DNA from: Janthinobacterium sp. TND4EL3
Lineage (GTDB): Bacteria; Pseudomonadota; Gammaproteobacteria; Burkholderiales; Burkholderiaceae_D
Length of the DNA stretch: 64,000 nucleotides
Assembly (NCBI RefSeq): GCF_900156175.1
Contig: NZ_FTMV01000003.1
Coordinates: forward strand, 413,575-477,574
Direction of reading: 5' to 3'
Shown here piece by piece: positions 56,320 to 64,000 of this stretch. Under the pieces are notes generated by a model. That model worked only from the letters and a program-made list of their open reading frames with translations. It did not search any database and was not told the DNA's origin. How positions within the stretch are numbered: position 1 is the stretch's first letter; every line of letters begins with the position of its first letter. The position numbers and the translations under genes are program-made.

Positions 56320-58350
56320 ATGCGCAGTCGTATGCTGGGACCAGTCGTGCGCTGGTTGGGGGCTGGTATGTTGGCCATGGTCATGCTGGCCGGGTGTGGC
56401 GGTGGTGGGGGCGACCGTGCGGCGCCGCCGCCCGTGGCTGCCGCGCCGCAGCCTGCCATTTTGTTTGCCGGTGCCGTGTCGGCGGCCGCAGAAGGCGCCG
56501 ACGCCATTGGCAGCATGGGTGGGCAGATTGAACTCGATGCCGGCGGCAGCAAGGACGCTGACGGCGGGACATTGAGTTTTGCATGGAGCGTCGTGTCCAA
56601 GCCGGCTGTCAGCAAGCTTGCCCTGACCACCGCGAATGCCGCCAAGTTAAGCTTTCAAGCTGATGCCATGGGCAGTTACGTATTCAAGGTACGCGTCAGC
56701 AACAGCAAGGGTGGTTTCGCGGAAAAGAATGCTACCGTGCTGGTCAATAATACCGTACCCAATGCCGTTACCGTTGTGCACGCCAGTTTTACGGCGGAAG
56801 CGGTGATCAAGCCGACCGTGGCCGTATCCATCGGTTCAGGTATCGTGCTGGATGCCAGCAAGAGCAGCGATCCCGATGGCGACACTGTGACGACTAGCTG
56901 GGAACTGATCGGCAAGCCTGCCGCCAGCATGGCGGCGCTGGTGCCGGGCGAGGCGAGTGCCCGCTTTGTCGTCGACGTGGCCGGCACTTACCAGGTACGT
57001 GTCCGTGGCACCGATCCCATGGGAGCGTATGGCGAAGCCGTGTATGTATTCGAGGCTGCGAACCGCTCTCCCTACAACAACGTCATTCTCGATACGGTGG
57101 CCGTCATCGATCGCGCTCAGCAAACGTCGATCGCTGGCGCACCAGTGATTGCGAGCGGCGCATTGAGCTATGACGAAACTGGTGCAGCATTGGGCTACCA
57201 GTGGATGCTGGAAAGCCGCCCGGCGGCATCTGTGGCAGCCATTGCTGCTCCAGCGCGGTCACAGCTGACATTTACCCCGGATGTGGCAGGCTCTTACGTC
57301 TTGTCGCTGACGGTGAGCAACGGCAAGGTGTCCAACACGGCGTACCTGAAATTGAATGTTCTGGCGTCGGCGCCGTCGGTGACCGCGCTGAACTTCAAGC
57401 CTGAGCATGCCCGGTATAGCCGCTCAATGGACCGCTTGGTCGTGGTGGCTGGTAATCCCGACACATTGAAGATCATTCATCCTATGACTGGTGTCACCAA
57501 GTCGGTGATGTTGCCTGCAGCCGGCAAGTCCATGAATCTGAGCACCAATGGCAAGCTGGCCGCGGTGCTGCATGAAGGTAGTGTCAGCCTAGTCGACCTG
57601 GAAGCGGCGCAGATAGTGCGCACGATGCCAACCGGCGGTGCGCACACGGAAGTGATGCTGCGCGATGATGGCATTGCCTACTTTGTTGGGCGAACTGGTG
57701 GCCAATGGGTGCGGCCGGGTGTCATGTCGTTGAACCTGATTACCGGCGCCGCGCTCACGCAGATCGATTATGCCAACGGCCAGTTTTACGGTGCCATGCA
57801 GGGTGTCTTCGTTGCCTCGAAAAACAAGGCACTGGTGATATCGGAGGGACTGAGTCCCACTGATATCAGTTACTTCACGGTTGAGCCGGTCAACGGCGCA
57901 TTGCTGGACAGCGGAGATTCACCATACCATGGCGATTATGCGATGGGCGGCCCCTTGTTCCTGTCTTCTTCGGAGCAACTGGTCTTTACGGCCGACGCTA
58001 CCTATTTCGACACCGATACCTTACGCTATGTCGGCAAACTCGGATTGACAGGGAAATTGCAGTCAATCAGTCAACTGGACACGCGCGGCGAAGCTCTCGT
58101 CATGCAGAAAATTTATCAATACAATACCTATCCTTTCCCTGTCTCCTATCTATCGACCTACAAACGCTTTAGCGTGGCGGGGCAGCTCCTGTCTGCCGAT
58201 GCGGATATCGGTCTGCCAACGATCGGCGGACAGCCCAGCTATGGCATCAGTATTTTCCATAGCAGCAATGGTAGCCATGTAGCGCTGGTACAGACGGGTA
58301 ATGCATTGGTGGACGCGCCTGGTTTGCAATACTATCTCGTGTATCGCTGA
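56320..58350 (+). CDS. PKD-domain lipoprotein with propeller-like C-terminus
   Basis: A 676-residue lipoprotein: signal peptide with lipobox LAGC (MLAMVMLAGCGGGGG), then three PKD-like Ig domains at about 40-135, 140-240 and 245-340 (each with a D-A-S-K-S-S-D-P-D-G-D-type or SYDETG strand and YVFKVRVS, YQVRVRGTDPMG or YVLSLTVS). From about 345 there is a region with propeller-like repeats (DRLVVVAGNPDTLKIIHP, GSVSLVDLEAAQIVRTM). Codon usage is noticeably less GC-rich than that of its neighbours. Likely surface or periplasmic; function unknown. The ATG at 56320 has GAGAGAA upstream. Confidence 0.8.
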   Translation: MRSRMLGPVVRWLGAGMLAMVMLAGCGGGGGDRAAPPPVAAAPQPAILFAGAVSAAAEGADAIGSMGGQIELDAGGSKDADGGTLSFAWSVVSKPAVSKLALTTANAAKLSFQADAMGSYVFKVRVSNSKGGFAEKNATVLVNNTVPNAVTVVHASFTAEAVIKPTVAVSIGSGIVLDASKSSDPDGDTVTTSWELIGKPAASMAALVPGEASARFVVDVAGTYQVRVRGTDPMGAYGEAVYVFEAANRSPYNNVILDTVAVIDRAQQTSIAGAPVIASGALSYDETGAALGYQWMLESRPAASVAAIAAPARSQLTFTPDVAGSYVLSLTVSNGKVSNTAYLKLNVLASAPSVTALNFKPEHARYSRSMDRLVVVAGNPDTLKIIHPMTGVTKSVMLPAAGKSMNLSTNGKLAAVLHEGSVSLVDLEAAQIVRTMPTGGAHTEVMLRDDGIAYFVGRTGGQWVRPGVMSLNLITGAALTQIDYANGQFYGAMQGVFVASKNKALVISEGLSPTDISYFTVEPVNGALLDSGDSPYHGDYAMGGPLFLSSSEQLVFTADATYFDTDTLRYVGKLGLTGKLQSISQLDTRGEALVMQKIYQYNTYPFPVSYLSTYKRFSVAGQLLSADADIGLPTIGGQPSYGISIFHSSNGSHVALVQTGNALVDAPGLQYYLVYR

Positions 58351-58406
58351 TTGAAGACCCTGGCGGGTTGGCGATGCTGACCCGCCTCATCCTAAGGAGC
58401 ACGCCT

Positions 58407-59582
58407 ATGTTTTCACGTCATCCTGATCGCCGCAGTTTGCTGGCGGCCCTGGCCGTCTTTGTATTCTTTACTTCTCAGGCCCATGCCGAACTGCAAGCGA
58501 CGGGCGAGCCGCCCGCCGCCAGACAGGGCTGGAAAGCCGAGACGGTGGCCGAGGGCGTGCGCCAGCCGTGGGGCATCGCCTGGCTGGGCGAGGGGCGCGC
58601 GCTGGTTACCAGTAAGCTGGGCAGCTTGCATTTGCTCAATGGCAACAAATTCGAGGATGTGGCGCTGGAAGGCATGCCCAAGGTGTTTACGGGCGGGCAG
58701 GGCGGCTTGCTCGATATCGTGCTGCACCCGCAGGATGCGGGCAAGGCGCAGCAGCGCGTCTACATGACGGTGTCGACCGGCAACAACGACGCCAATCGCA
58801 CGACCCTCGTGCGCGGCGTGTTCGATGGCAAGAAGGTGACGGGCATCGAGACCCTGTTCAAGGTCGCCACGGACAAGAGCGGCGGCCAGCATTTCGGTTC
58901 GCGCCTGCTGTGGCTGCCGGATGGCAGCTTGCTGATGAGCGTGGCCGACGGCGGCAATCCGCCGCTGCGCATCGGCGACCGCCTGGCGCGCGAGCAGGCG
59001 CAGAATCTGGCCACGCACCAGGGCTCCATCCTGCGCCTGACGGAAGAGGGCAAACCGGCGCCCGGCAATCCGCTGGCAGCCAAGGGCGCCTTGCCGGAAA
59101 TCTGGTCGTACGGCCACCGCAACGTGCAGGGCCTGGCGCTCGACCCCGTGTCCGGGCGCGTGTGGGCCACGGAACACGGTCCGTACGGCGGCGACGAGCT
59201 GAACCTGGTAGTGGCGGGCGGCAACTACGGCTGGCCCCTGCAAAGCTACGGCGCCGACTACAAGACGCATGAAGCCGTCGGCAAGCATGAAGTGCCCGGC
59301 ATGCTCAATCCCAGCGTGGCCTGGGTGCCGTCGCCGGCGCCGTCCGGACTGGCCGTCTACACGGGCGACAAGATCGCCGCATGGCGCGGCAGCATCTTCA
59401 GCGGCGGCCTGGCGGCCAAGGATATCCGCCGCATCGCCGTCGATGCGCAGGGCAAGGTGACGGGGCAGGACCGTCTGGACATCGGCGCGCGCGTGCGCGA
59501 CGTGCGCCAGGGACCGGATGGCTACCTGTACGCGCTGACGGATGAAGTCAACGGCCGCCTGCTGCGCATCGTGGCGCAGTAG
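58407..59582 (+). CDS. PQQ-dependent sugar dehydrogenase
   Basis: A 391-residue exported enzyme of the soluble glucose/sorbosone dehydrogenase (GSDH) family. It has a signal peptide (residues 1-27, ending AHAELQ) and a beta-propeller with QPWGIAWLGEG, GGQGGLLDIVLHP, WSYGHRNVQGLALDP and EHGPYGGDELNLVVAGGNYGWP, typical of this family. It oxidises aldoses in the periplasm with PQQ and Ca2+. The ATG at 58407 has AAGGAG at a good distance; upstream in-frame ATGs are less suited. Confidence 0.9.
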   Translation: MFSRHPDRRSLLAALAVFVFFTSQAHAELQATGEPPAARQGWKAETVAEGVRQPWGIAWLGEGRALVTSKLGSLHLLNGNKFEDVALEGMPKVFTGGQGGLLDIVLHPQDAGKAQQRVYMTVSTGNNDANRTTLVRGVFDGKKVTGIETLFKVATDKSGGQHFGSRLLWLPDGSLLMSVADGGNPPLRIGDRLAREQAQNLATHQGSILRLTEEGKPAPGNPLAAKGALPEIWSYGHRNVQGLALDPVSGRVWATEHGPYGGDELNLVVAGGNYGWPLQSYGADYKTHEAVGKHEVPGMLNPSVAWVPSPAPSGLAVYTGDKIAAWRGSIFSGGLAAKDIRRIAVDAQGKVTGQDRLDIGARVRDVRQGPDGYLYALTDEVNGRLLRIVAQ

Positions 59583-59588
59583 CACGCC

Positions 59589-59620
59589 AGGCGCCCACTT
59601 CGCTTAAGATGGCGCCTTTA
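59589..59620 (+). terminator. Weak terminator after the sugar dehydrogenase
   Basis: AGGCGCC (59589-59595) and GGCGCCT (59611-59617) form a 7-bp stem with a 15-nt loop followed by TTATTT. It is plausible but less convincing than the others. Confidence 0.45.
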
Positions 59621-59639
59621 TTTCATTCAAGGTGGCGGC

Positions 59640-59942
59640 ATGGCCCGTGATACTTATGCATACCGGCACGTTGCCGTCGAATCGCGCGACATTCATGGCC
59701 GCGTGGAAATCCGTCCCGTGCCGGGCCAGGCTTTTTCGCCGGAACTGGCCGTGCAGTGCTCGCGCCGCCTCGTTGACCTGCAGCGCTACCCGCTGGGCAG
59801 CCGCTTCTTGCTGTTCGCCAAACTGACGGACCGCCTGGGCGGCACGCCCTTCCTGTATGCGTATCACGGCGATGCGGATGTGCCCATGACGCCGGCCGAA
59901 GTGGCGAAATTCCTCGGCGAATTCAGGCGCGGCCGCATCTGA
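59640..59942 (+). CDS. Conserved hypothetical protein
   Basis: A 100-residue soluble protein without signal peptide, starting MARDTYAYRHVAVESRDIHG and including SRFLLFAKLTDRLGGTPFLYAYHGD and an end helix PAEVAKFLGEFRRGRI. I do not recognise the family. It runs convergently toward the MFS gene, with a 3-bp gap between the two stop codons. The coding call rests on length, codon use and a sensible start. Confidence 0.6.
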   Translation: MARDTYAYRHVAVESRDIHGRVEIRPVPGQAFSPELAVQCSRRLVDLQRYPLGSRFLLFAKLTDRLGGTPFLYAYHGDADVPMTPAEVAKFLGEFRRGRI

Positions 59943-59945
59943 TAC

Positions 59946-61178
59946 CTACGAGGCGATGCAGGCCGCGCCGGCCTTGGCGCTGGCCTGCGGCTTGCCGAAC
60001 AGTGCAATCGTCAGCGCGCAACCGAGGGCGAACGCGCCGCCCACGACCATCGCGCTCGGTACGCCCAGCCGGTCGACGGCCATGCCGCCGAGCAATGCAC
60101 CCGACGCCAGCGACACTTGCACAATCGCAACGAAAAGCGCGCTGCTGCCTTCCATCAGTTCCGGCGCCGCCTTGAACATCCACGTCTGCACGGCAATCGG
60201 CATGGCGCCGAAACCGAAGCCCCAGACGGCCACCAGCAGCATGGCCGTCAGCGCATGGCTGCCCAGCGCGGCCAGCGCCAGGGTCGATACGCCCAGCACG
60301 GCGCCCGTCACCATCAGCGCGGCCCGCTCGTGGCGCCCGGCGGCCCAGCCGCCCACCAGGTTGCCGATGAAGCCGGCGGCGCCATAGACGAGCAGCATGG
60401 CGCTGACCGTGCCCGCCGCCAGGTGCGAAATCTGCGTGAGGAAGGGCGCGATATACGTGTAGGCGGCGAACTGGCCCGTAAACAGCATGGCCGTGGCGAT
60501 CAGGCCCAGCCTGGCCTTGCGGATGCCGAAGATCATCGGCAGCTGGCGCAGGCGGATGGCCTGCGTGGGCGGCAGCCTGGGCAGCAGCAATAGCTGGCCG
60601 ATGAAGACCAGCACGGCGATGGCGCTGGCCGCGCCGAAGGCCACCCGCCAGCCGACCAGTTCGCCCACCAGCGCGCCGGCCGGCACGCCCGCCACCGTGC
60701 CCAGCGAGACGCCGGCAAAGATGATGGACATTGCGCGCGACGCATGCTGCGGCGCCACCAGGCGTGGCCCGATGGCGCTGCCGATGGCCCAGAAGCCGCC
60801 CACGCCCACGCCCAGCAGGGCGCGCCCCAGCAAGATCCAGCCATACGACGGCGCCAGCGCCACCAGCAGGTTCGACGCGACCAGCAAGGCGGTGAGGGCC
60901 AGCAGCACGATGCGGCGGTCCAGGCGGCCCGAGCCGACGGTGACGAAGATGGCGGCAAACGCGGCGACGATGCCGGGCGTGGTGATCATCAGCCCCGCCT
61001 GGCCCTTGCTGATGGCCAGTTCGGCCGCCATGGCCGGCAGCAGGCCGACGGGCAGGAATTCGGAGGTGACGAGGGCAAAGGCGCCGATGCCGACGGATAA
61101 TACGGCCAGCCAGGGCGCCACGGTGGTATCGTCGCCGGTGGCGGCCGGAGCAGAGGGGGAAGCGGGTGGTGTTTGCAT
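59946..61178 (-). CDS. MFS transporter, DHA1 type, TetR-linked
   Basis: A 410-residue twelve-helix major facilitator with TSEFLPVGLLPAMAAELAIS, RALLGVGVGGFWAIGSAIGPR and VPAGALVGELVGWRVAFG, typical of DHA1 sugar or drug efflux proteins (AraJ/YdhP-like). It is divergent from a TetR gene with two operator-like boxes between them, the usual arrangement of an inducible efflux pump controlled by its neighbour. Confidence 0.88.
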   Translation of the reverse strand: MQTPPASPSAPAATGDDTTVAPWLAVLSVGIGAFALVTSEFLPVGLLPAMAAELAISKGQAGLMITTPGIVAAFAAIFVTVGSGRLDRRIVLLALTALLVASNLLVALAPSYGWILLGRALLGVGVGGFWAIGSAIGPRLVAPQHASRAMSIIFAGVSLGTVAGVPAGALVGELVGWRVAFGAASAIAVLVFIGQLLLLPRLPPTQAIRLRQLPMIFGIRKARLGLIATAMLFTGQFAAYTYIAPFLTQISHLAAGTVSAMLLVYGAAGFIGNLVGGWAAGRHERAALMVTGAVLGVSTLALAALGSHALTAMLLVAVWGFGFGAMPIAVQTWMFKAAPELMEGSSALFVAIVQVSLASGALLGGMAVDRLGVPSAMVVGGAFALGCALTIALFGKPQASAKAGAACIAS

Positions 61179-61213
61179 GGTGAAAATCCTGAAAGACGGG
61201 TCTAGTGTTTTTA

Positions 61214-61277
61214 ACCGGTCGGTATATAATCAGGGCAGGCAGACAGTGTTGTCAATAAATTTTTTACCGAACGGTAT
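61214..61277. promoter_or_regulatory. Paired TetR operators
   Basis: Two boxes of the form ACCG-NN-CGGTAT lie in the divergent gap: ACCGGTCGGTAT at 61214-61225 and ACCGAACGGTAT at 61266-61277, 52 bp apart. Their cores are perfect palindromes of ACCG/CGGT, and the second box overlaps the tetR start codon. This fits repression of both the MFS gene and tetR itself. Confidence 0.75.
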
Positions 61278-61896
61278 GAAACAAGATAAAAAAGAGCAAG
61301 AGGGCAAGGCAAAAACGGGCCGGCCACGCACCTTCGATGCGGACGAGGCGCTCGATTGCGCCATGAAGGTGTTCTGGGAAAAGGGCTACGAGGGCAGTTC
61401 CCTGCCGGAATTGACGAAAGCCATGGGCATGAACCGGCCCAGCCTGTATGCCGTCTTCGGCAACAAGGAGCAGCTGTTCCACAAGGCGCTCGAGCGCTAC
61501 AGCGATACGCGCATGCAGTTTTTCGATGCGGCGCTGGAACAGCCGACGGCGCGGCTGGTGATCGAAGCCTTGCTGACGCAGTATGTCGATGCGCAAACGA
61601 TGCCCGACGGCCCGCACGGCTGCATGGGCGTGAATGCGGCGCTGGCCTGCAGCGACGATGCCTTGCCGATCCGCGATGAATTGTTTGCGCGCCGCCTGCG
61701 CGGTGAAATCAAATTGCGCGACCGCTTGCGGCGCGCCAGGGACGAGGGGGATTTGCCGGCCGATTCCTGCCCGGAACAGCAGGCGCGCTTTGTCGTGACC
61801 CTGTCGCAGGGCATGGCCATCCAGGCGGCGGCTGGCGTGTCGCGCGAGCAATTGCACCAGATGGTGGCGTTGTTGCTGCGTAACTGGCCGCTGTAG
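61276..61896 (+). CDS. TetR-family transcriptional regulator
   Basis: A 206-residue regulator with a Lys-rich start, a TetR HTH (GRPRTFDADEALDCAMKVFWEKGYEGSSLPELTKAMGMNRPSLYAVFGNKEQLFHKAL, placed in parts at about 15-70) and a C-terminal ligand domain with a CMGVNAALACSD segment. The ATG at 61276 lies within the second operator box. It is divergent from the MFS gene at 59946-61178 and probably represses it until a toxic compound binds. Confidence 0.9.
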   Translation: MKQDKKEQEGKAKTGRPRTFDADEALDCAMKVFWEKGYEGSSLPELTKAMGMNRPSLYAVFGNKEQLFHKALERYSDTRMQFFDAALEQPTARLVIEALLTQYVDAQTMPDGPHGCMGVNAALACSDDALPIRDELFARRLRGEIKLRDRLRRARDEGDLPADSCPEQQARFVVTLSQGMAIQAAAGVSREQLHQMVALLLRNWPL

Positions 61897-61914
61897 CGGG
61901 CCTTGCCGCCACGT

Positions 61915-62244
61915 TCAGTCTATGCTCCTGGCCAGGTCGCTCGGGGCCTTGCGCCGCCAGGCGGCCGTCAGGGCGGCGGCCAGCATGTCCAGCTCGGCGT
62001 CCGCCAGGCAGACCGTGATGCCGGCCAGGCGTTCGCCCCACCACAGTTTTTCACAGCCGGCGGGCGTGATGACGGTGGCGATATGCGCCGCTTCCGCATC
62101 GAGCAGCACATTGATGTGCTCGTCGTCGGGCAGGGTGGCAAAGATCTTCCCGCCCACGCGGAAGGCCGGACGGTCGTGGTGTTCTTCCTCGGTGGTGTCG
62201 GGAAATGACAGTGCCAGATACCGTAGTTCTTCCAGGTCGACCAT
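61915..62244 (-). CDS. MmcQ/YjbR-family protein
   Basis: A 109-residue protein of the YjbR/CyaY-like superfamily: MVDLEELRYLALSFPDTTEEEHHDRPAFRVGGKIFATL and WWGERLAGITVCLADAELDML. Such proteins have a double-wing DNA-binding-like fold of unclear role. The start at MVDLEEL has GAGGAA upstream and gives the normal length; the open frame upstream has no homology. It is convergent with the TetR gene. Confidence 0.85.
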   Translation of the reverse strand: MVDLEELRYLALSFPDTTEEEHHDRPAFRVGGKIFATLPDDEHINVLLDAEAAHIATVITPAGCEKLWWGERLAGITVCLADAELDMLAAALTAAWRRKAPSDLARSID

Positions 62245-62768
62245 TTCCTCTTTCTCCCTTATCGGACAGATAGCTGCATGTATGCATTTTGCCATGCTGT
62301 TTCACCGCGTGGTGCAGCGGCGTGCGAAAAGAAATGCGCGTGATGCGACAGTGAGAAAGCGCCCTGTGGCGCTGCCGCGACACGCCGCATGCCGCCCGCC
62401 CCGGCGCCCGGCCCCGGCATCGGCTTGGCGCATGGCGCTTTCGGCAGCCAGAAAAGTGCTTGTTAGAAAAATATCTTTCATGGTTAAAAGAAAAATACTT
62501 TTCTTGTGTGGAATTTAAGATAGAATAGCTTCAACGTCTTAGCTGACCCGTCAACCGTCTGGCTTTGTCCCGGGAACCCGACCCCTTTCCAGGACGCTTG
62601 CAGTGCCGCCATGGCACGCCGCAAGTCCGCGATCTTGCGCGGAAGTTACGCCCCCGACCGCTCATGCTTGCAATTCTGGCGCTATGCCGGCACGCCCCAA
62701 TGCAGCGTGCATGCCGCTTCAGCGCCCGCCTGCCGCACCCACTGAATATTTACTTACTGGATACCTTC
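62245..62768. other. Intergenic region upstream of the PEP-CTERM gene
   Basis: A stretch of 524 bp with no convincing gene. It holds an AT-rich patch (62455-62526) with two copies of AGAAAAATA (62465-62473 and 62489-62497, 24 bp apart), the second inside the dyad AAGAAAA/TTTTCTT (62488-62505), and TAGAAT (62521-62526) as a possible -10 box. The remaining 240 bp before the ATG would be a long leader. Confidence 0.5.
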
Positions 62769-63425
62769 ATGAAAAACTTGCCTAAAATTGCCTTGTCCCT
62801 GATCGCTGTCGGTGTGTTTGCCCACGCGAACGCCAGCACCATCACCGTGTCCACCGGTTTCTCGAACGCCGGCGCGCAAGCTTCCGCCGCCGCTTACCAG
62901 TCCGTGGTGAACGCCGCCGTGGCCACGCCCGGCGCCGGTTACGGTTCGACCACCATCGCCAGCTATGACAACATCAACAACAGCGGCCTGTTCGGCAGCG
63001 GCTCGAACATCGCCTTCAAATCCGTCATCAACTTCGGCGTCAGCGCGGCCGATGCGGGCGCCTGGAGCTTCCGCACCGGCGTCGACTTCGGCAAGGGCGG
63101 CGCCCTGTTCCTCGACGGCGTGGCACTGGACTTCAAGAGCAACGACATGTGGTGGGCAGGCAACTACACCAATGGCAGCCAGTTCCTCAGCGGTTCGAGC
63201 TCCTTGTCGGCAGGCAATCACACCCTGAGCATCTACGGCCTGGAAGGCTGCTGCGATGGCGGCCAGCAAGCGCAATTCAAGGCTGGCAACAATAATTTCG
63301 TCAGCTTCGGCGCCAAGGATGGCCTGATTTCGGCCGTCCCTGAGCCAACCACCTACGCCATGCTGCTGATCGGCCTGGGCTTGCTGGGCTTTACGGCGCG
63401 CCGCAAGCAGGATAGCAATTTCTAA
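62769..63425 (+). CDS. PEP-CTERM protein with CC-x-G motif
   Basis: A 218-residue exported protein with a signal peptide (MKNLPKIALSLIAVGVFAHANA) and a C-terminal sorting signal: Pro-Glu-Pro at 191-193 (AVPEPTTYAML), a hydrophobic helix (LLIGLGLLGF) and a basic end (TARRKQ), recognised by exosortase. A CCDGG motif lies at residues 161-165 (LEGCCDGGQ). The middle part is Gly/Ser/Asn-rich. It probably is anchored in or released from the envelope and linked with extracellular polysaccharide. Start chosen by signal-peptide quality. Confidence 0.88.
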   Translation: MKNLPKIALSLIAVGVFAHANASTITVSTGFSNAGAQASAAAYQSVVNAAVATPGAGYGSTTIASYDNINNSGLFGSGSNIAFKSVINFGVSAADAGAWSFRTGVDFGKGGALFLDGVALDFKSNDMWWAGNYTNGSQFLSGSSSLSAGNHTLSIYGLEGCCDGGQQAQFKAGNNNFVSFGAKDGLISAVPEPTTYAMLLIGLGLLGFTARRKQDSNF

Positions 63426-63463
63426 GTTTTTGCCGCCGACATCCGCGCCCGAGGGCGCGCGAT

Positions 63464-63502
63464 AAAAAGCCCGCCCGTCTGCAAGGATGCGGCGGGCTTT
63501 TT
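63464..63502. terminator. Bidirectional terminator between the PEP-CTERM gene and the transposase
   Basis: AAAAAGCCCGCC (63464-63475) pairs perfectly with GGCGGGCTTTTT (63491-63502). The T-run on each strand lets it serve both the PEP-CTERM gene and the minus-strand transposase, whose stop is 7 bp away. Confidence 0.9.
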
Positions 63503-63508
63503 ACATGG

Positions 63509-64000
63509 CTATGTCACCGTCAAGTGTGGGAACTCTCCCAGTGTTGCCTTCAATAATGTTTCTGGGGAGCGGATGCGCCCGGCGTCCAGTATCCAGCGCC
63601 ATGCCAGGTAATTCGGCAGGTAGCGGCTGGCCACGCCATGGAAGATGCGCAGCCATTCCCGCAAGCGGCTGTGATACGCGTTGACGTTCTGCACGTGGGC
63701 GGCGCCCTGCACGCGGATGCCGGCACGCAAGTTGACGGCCTCGTGGCTGATGCCCGCTGCACGGGCGAAGGCGCGATAGGCGGCATGGCCGTCGGTGACC
63801 AGCAAGACGTCCTTGTCGATCACGGGTGGCAGGCAGGCATGCAGTTGCGCCTTGGTCAGCGCCCCTTTTCCCGTGACGAAATCGAGGGTTTGTCCCGTGC
63901 GGTCACGCGCCACCACGATGCAGACCTGTTCACTGGAAATGCCGCGCTGGCGGGCGTGGCCGCCCCGGCGGCGTGCCGGACGCGTCAGATGCCTGGATCC
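63509..64000 (-). mobile_element. IS1595-family transposase, 3' part
   Basis: The frame is open to the right edge, so the 5' end of the gene lies beyond 64000. It shows the ISXO2-like DDE domain: EQVCIVVARDRTG, VLLVTDGHAAYRAFARAAGI, then RVQGAAHVQNVNAYHSRLREWL and YLPNYLAWRWILD. The sequence ends GEFPHLTVT. The Asp of VTDGH is one catalytic acid. No terminal repeat is visible between the stop and the terminator, so the IS boundary remains undefined. Confidence 0.88.

Noticed and set aside
62540..62600. Reverse-strand similarity to the 3' half of a cyclic-di-GMP riboswitch
   Set aside because: Only short GGGACAAAGCC-type pieces match. The strand points away from the PEP-CTERM gene, and the second half of the aptamer is absent.

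Overview
The window is about 64 kb of a GC-rich chromosome (roughly 63% G+C by eye). It looks like a betaproteobacterium of the Burkholderiales, most likely Oxalobacteraceae close to Janthinobacterium, Massilia or Duganella. This rests on the complete iscRSUA-hscBA-fdx-iscX operon, the nuoA-N operon followed by a DUF2818 gene, the sigma factor/DUF3619/DUF3106/RDD cassette and a PEP-CTERM protein. Most of the region is chromosomal housekeeping. No phage, plasmid or CRISPR signature is visible, and the only mobile element is a cut-off IS1595-type transposase at the right edge.

Layout. 1-722: 3' end of a PA0069-like radical SAM gene. 910-4889: a ChaC-like cyclotransferase and a LysR regulator on the minus strand, divergent from an aromatic-acid module (VOC protein, fumarylacetoacetate hydrolase-like enzyme, maleylacetoacetate isomerase). 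5030-6399: a uracil-DNA-glycosylase-like protein without the catalytic Asp, followed by a NADAR glycosidase. 6483-13239: the Fe-S cluster assembly operon behind an IscR-type promoter, ending with a METTL25-like methyltransferase. 13419-14602: an RluF-like pseudouridine synthase and a truncated haemoglobin, convergent. 14669-16950: a four-gene minus-strand operon headed by an ECF-like sigma factor. 17448-20782: ilvI-ilvH-ilvC. 20893-24602: membrane proteins, an MFS exporter and two tandem SIMPL proteins. 24761-27205: pssA and leuA. 27348-30652: a lipoprotein, rpsO and pnp. 30869-31870: a secreted protein with a small cytoplasmic partner that resembles a toxin-immunity pair. 32014-36931: chemoreceptor, small exported proteins, a Sel1-repeat protein and a quinone oxidoreductase. 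37005-53587: tpiA, secG, tRNA-Leu(GAG), all 14 complex I genes and DUF2818. 53649-56157: Nudix hydrolase, an exported HExxH protein, ispD and ispF. 56320-64000: a more accessory stretch with a PKD-domain lipoprotein, a PQQ-type sugar dehydrogenase, a divergent TetR/MFS pair, a YjbR protein, a PEP-CTERM protein and the transposase fragment.

How the parts work together. The isc operon makes the Fe-S clusters that complex I (NuoB, E, F, G, I) needs. IlvIHC and LeuA cover branched-chain amino acid synthesis, and IspD/IspF lie in the MEP isoprenoid pathway. Several transcription units end in GC-rich hairpins followed by T-tracts. Two equally strong hairpins with GNRA tetraloops but no T-tract sit inside the isc and nuo operons.

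The observations most worth checking are the UDG-like protein lacking its catalytic Asp beside a NADAR enzyme, the toxin/immunity-like pair, the pseudouridine synthase with Glu in place of the catalytic Asp, the sigma factor cassette, and the nested palindromic element at 27211-27330.
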